From assembly GCF_900187065.1 (NCBI RefSeq), contig NZ_LT906483.1, forward strand, positions 2,728,001-2,792,000: a stretch of DNA of 64,000 nt, written 5' to 3'. Position numbers and translations under genes: made by a program. Of this stretch, positions 62,590-64,000 are shown piece by piece; positions within the stretch are counted from its first letter, which is position 1, and every line of letters starts with the position of its first letter. This DNA is from Mycolicibacterium thermoresistibile. GTDB lineage: Bacteria; Actinomycetota; Actinomycetes; Mycobacteriales; Mycobacteriaceae. Under the pieces are notes generated by a model. That model was given only the letters and a program-made list of their open reading frames with translations, searched no databases and had not been told where the DNA came from.

Positions 62590-63281
62590 TGCTCGAACTC
62601 GTCGATGTGCGAACCGGATACGGCCGGTCGGAGGTGATCCACGGCGTCAGCCTCGAGGTGCCGCCCGACGGTGTGGCGGCGGTGATGGGGCACAACGGCG
62701 CCGGGAAGACCACCCTGCTGCGGGCCGCGGTCGGCCTGCTCAAGTGCACGTCGGGCCGGGTGTTCTTCGACGGGGCGGACGTCACCCGGCTGCGCCCCAG
62801 CGCCCGGGTGGCACGCGGGCTGGCGTATGTGCCGCAGGGTCAGCAGTCGTTCGGTCAGCTAACCACCGCGGAGAATCTGCAGGTGGTCGCCGACCGGCGG
62901 CGCGACGGCCGACGGCTGATCGATGAACAACTGGACCTGTTCCCCGGCTTGCGCGAGGTGTTGAACCGGCGTGCCGGACTGCTGTCCGGCGGGCAGCGTC
63001 AGCAACTCGCGATCGCCCGCGCGCTACTCACCCGGCCGAAGATGCTGATCCTCGATGAACCGACCGAGGGGATCCAACCGTCGGTGGTCGCCGAGATCGA
63101 GGCTGTCATCACCGAACTGACCGGCCGCGGCGGTCTGGGCGTGCTGCTGGTCGAGCAGCACATCGGGTTCGCGCTGCAGTCCGCGCAGCGGTACTGCGTG
63201 CTCGAATCGGGCCGGGTCACCGCCAGCGGAACCGGCGGTGCGGGCGCCGAGGCGATGGTCCGCACCGCGCTGACGATCTGA
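62589..63281 (+). CDS. urtE: urea ABC transporter ATPase UrtE
   Basis: 230 residues. Walker A GHNGAGKTT begins at residue 34; signature LLSGGQRQQLAIARAL and Walker B MLILDEPTEGIQPSVV, the last with the Thr-Glu-Gly typical of LivF/UrtE. Ends the operon. No urease or urea-carboxylase genes are in the window, so intracellular urea use must be encoded elsewhere. Confidence 0.96.
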   Translation: MLELVDVRTGYGRSEVIHGVSLEVPPDGVAAVMGHNGAGKTTLLRAAVGLLKCTSGRVFFDGADVTRLRPSARVARGLAYVPQGQQSFGQLTTAENLQVVADRRRDGRRLIDEQLDLFPGLREVLNRRAGLLSGGQRQQLAIARALLTRPKMLILDEPTEGIQPSVVAEIEAVITELTGRGGLGVLLVEQHIGFALQSAQRYCVLESGRVTASGTGGAGAEAMVRTALTI

Positions 63282-63298
63282 CCGGGACCGTCGCGGGT

Positions 63299-63360
63299 CG
63301 CGAGCGTCCGAGAATGCACGCCCGCCGCGGCGTGTCGGGGTGCAAACACGCGCGCTCGCG
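63299..63360. terminator. nested inverted repeats between urtE and hisS
   Basis: Outer arms CGCGAGCG (63299-63306) and CGCTCGCG (63353-63360) enclose an inner hairpin CACGCC/GGCGTG (63317-63334). The site is between two convergent genes, as expected for a bidirectional terminator. The layout resembles intergenic repeats that recur in mycobacterial genomes. Confidence 0.5.
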
Positions 63361-63373
63361 GGTGGGTGGGCGG

Positions 63374-64000
63374 TCAGTTCAGGCGGGCGAGGATGTCGTC
63401 GAGGACCGCATCCATCGGCACGTCGACCTGTTCGCCGGAGGCCAGATCCTTGACACCGAACGTCCCGGCCTCGATGTCGCGGTCCCCCGCCACCACCGCC
63501 ACCGCGGCGCCGGAACGGTCGGCCGCGCGCATGGCGCCCTTGAGCCCGCGATCGCCGTAGGCCATGTCCACCCGTATTCCGGCCGCGCGCAACTTCGCGG
63601 CCAGCACCGCCAGCTTCAGTTTGGCCTCAGCGCCGAGCGGGACACAGAACACCTGAACCCGGGCCGTCTCGCCCACCTGCTTGCCCTCGGCCTTCAGGGC
63701 CAGCATGGTGCGGTCCACGCCGAGCCCGAACCCGATGCCGGACACGTCCTGTCCGCCGAGCTGGCGCATCAACCCGTCGTAGCGGCCGCCGCCGCCGATG
63801 CCGGACTGCGCGCCGAGCCCGTCGTGGACGAACTCGAAGGTGGTCTTGGTGTAGTAGTCCAGCCCCCGCACCATGCGCGGGTTGATCACATACGGCACCT
63901 CGAGCGCATCCAGATATGCCAGCACCGTGTCGAAATGCTGCTTGGCGGAGTCGGACAGGTGGTCGAGCATCACCGGCGCGTCGGCGGTCATCTCCCGGAC
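63374..64000 (-). CDS. hisS: histidyl-tRNA synthetase, C-terminal part (cut by window edge)
   Basis: The visible 208 residues contain [14 protein letters not shown] and the class II motif 3 region with [12 protein letters not shown]-like sequence ([18 protein letters not shown]), then the anticodon-binding domain ([20 protein letters not shown], ending DDILARLN). The start lies beyond 64000. Convergent with urtE. hisS also lies near the Rv2578c gene in M. tuberculosis. Confidence 0.97.
   Translation of the reverse strand, partial: VREMTADAPVMLDHLSDSAKQHFDTVLAYLDALEVPYVINPRMVRGLDYYTKTTFEFVHDGLGAQSGIGGGGRYDGLMRQLGGQDVSGIGFGLGVDRTMLALKAEGKQVGETARVQVFCVPLGAEAKLKLAVLAAKLRAAGIRVDMAYGDRGLKGAMRAADRSGAAVAVVAGDRDIEAGTFGVKDLASGEQVDVPMDAVLDDILARLN

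Overview
The window is high-GC actinobacterial DNA whose gene content and order fit a Mycolicibacterium-type (fast-growing) Mycobacterium. The evidence is the mycobacterial integration host factor gene beside gmk and rpoZ, the pyrR-pyrB-pyrC-carA-carB-pyrF operon, the aroC-aroK-aroB-aroQ-pepQ-efp-nusB block, two mycobacterial-type LexA boxes, F420-type luciferase-like oxidoreductases and many GTG starts. There are no rRNA, tRNA or CRISPR loci. Homologues of the M. tuberculosis Rv1379-Rv1392 and Rv2533c-Rv2580c blocks, far apart in that genome, are contiguous here.

Layout. 1-13.7 kb: the 3' end of a LipH-like esterase, then a minus-strand housekeeping run (metK, coaBC, rpoZ, gmk, mihF, pyrF, carB, carA, a small membrane protein, pyrC, pyrB, pyrR). 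Most pyr junctions overlap by 1-4 nt, and a PyrR-binding hairpin lies just before the pyrR Shine-Dalgarno sequence. 13.8-17.7 kb: a serine hydrolase, then a decayed cluster in which a GntR regulator, an ABC transporter and a large FAD flavoprotein with C-terminal HEAT repeats survive as fused, frameshifted fragments. 17.9-25.1 kb: an ERCC4 nuclease with an Lsr2-like tail, nusB-efp-pepQ, a membrane protein, and aroQ-aroB-aroK-aroC. 25.2-28.2 kb: a LexA-box-controlled DUF222/HNH gene whose 3' end is duplicated as a 110-bp direct repeat around an 860-bp island carrying one winged-helix gene. 28.2-42 kb: aroE, mltG, ruvX, alaS, a YjbQ protein, stress-type genes, rarA, DUF3097, an SDR/LLM/NTF2-like trio, a decayed thioesterase and aspS. 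42-47.4 kb: esterase, zinc metallopeptidase, DUF885 hydrolase, metallo-beta-lactamase-fold protein and DUF1801. 47.4-53.6 kb: a probable acyl-CoA catabolic locus (thioesterase, LLM oxidoreductase, TetR, amidohydrolase, two acyl-CoA dehydrogenases) linked by a shared inverted-repeat operator. 53.6-64 kb: an Rv2578c-like radical-SAM gene with a LexA box, a candidate 42-residue gene, an IclR/ThDP-enzyme divergent pair, an MmpS-like secreted protein, the urea transporter urtABCDE and the 3' part of hisS.

The most unusual signals are the direct-repeat-bounded island at the HNH gene, a 41-bp inverted repeat flanking the urtA promoter and start, the candidate 42-residue gene with its own palindrome and terminator-like hairpin, the fossil GntR/ABC/flavoprotein cluster, and the paired operators around the TetR gene. 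No complete, clearly new multi-gene system could be demonstrated from the sequence alone.
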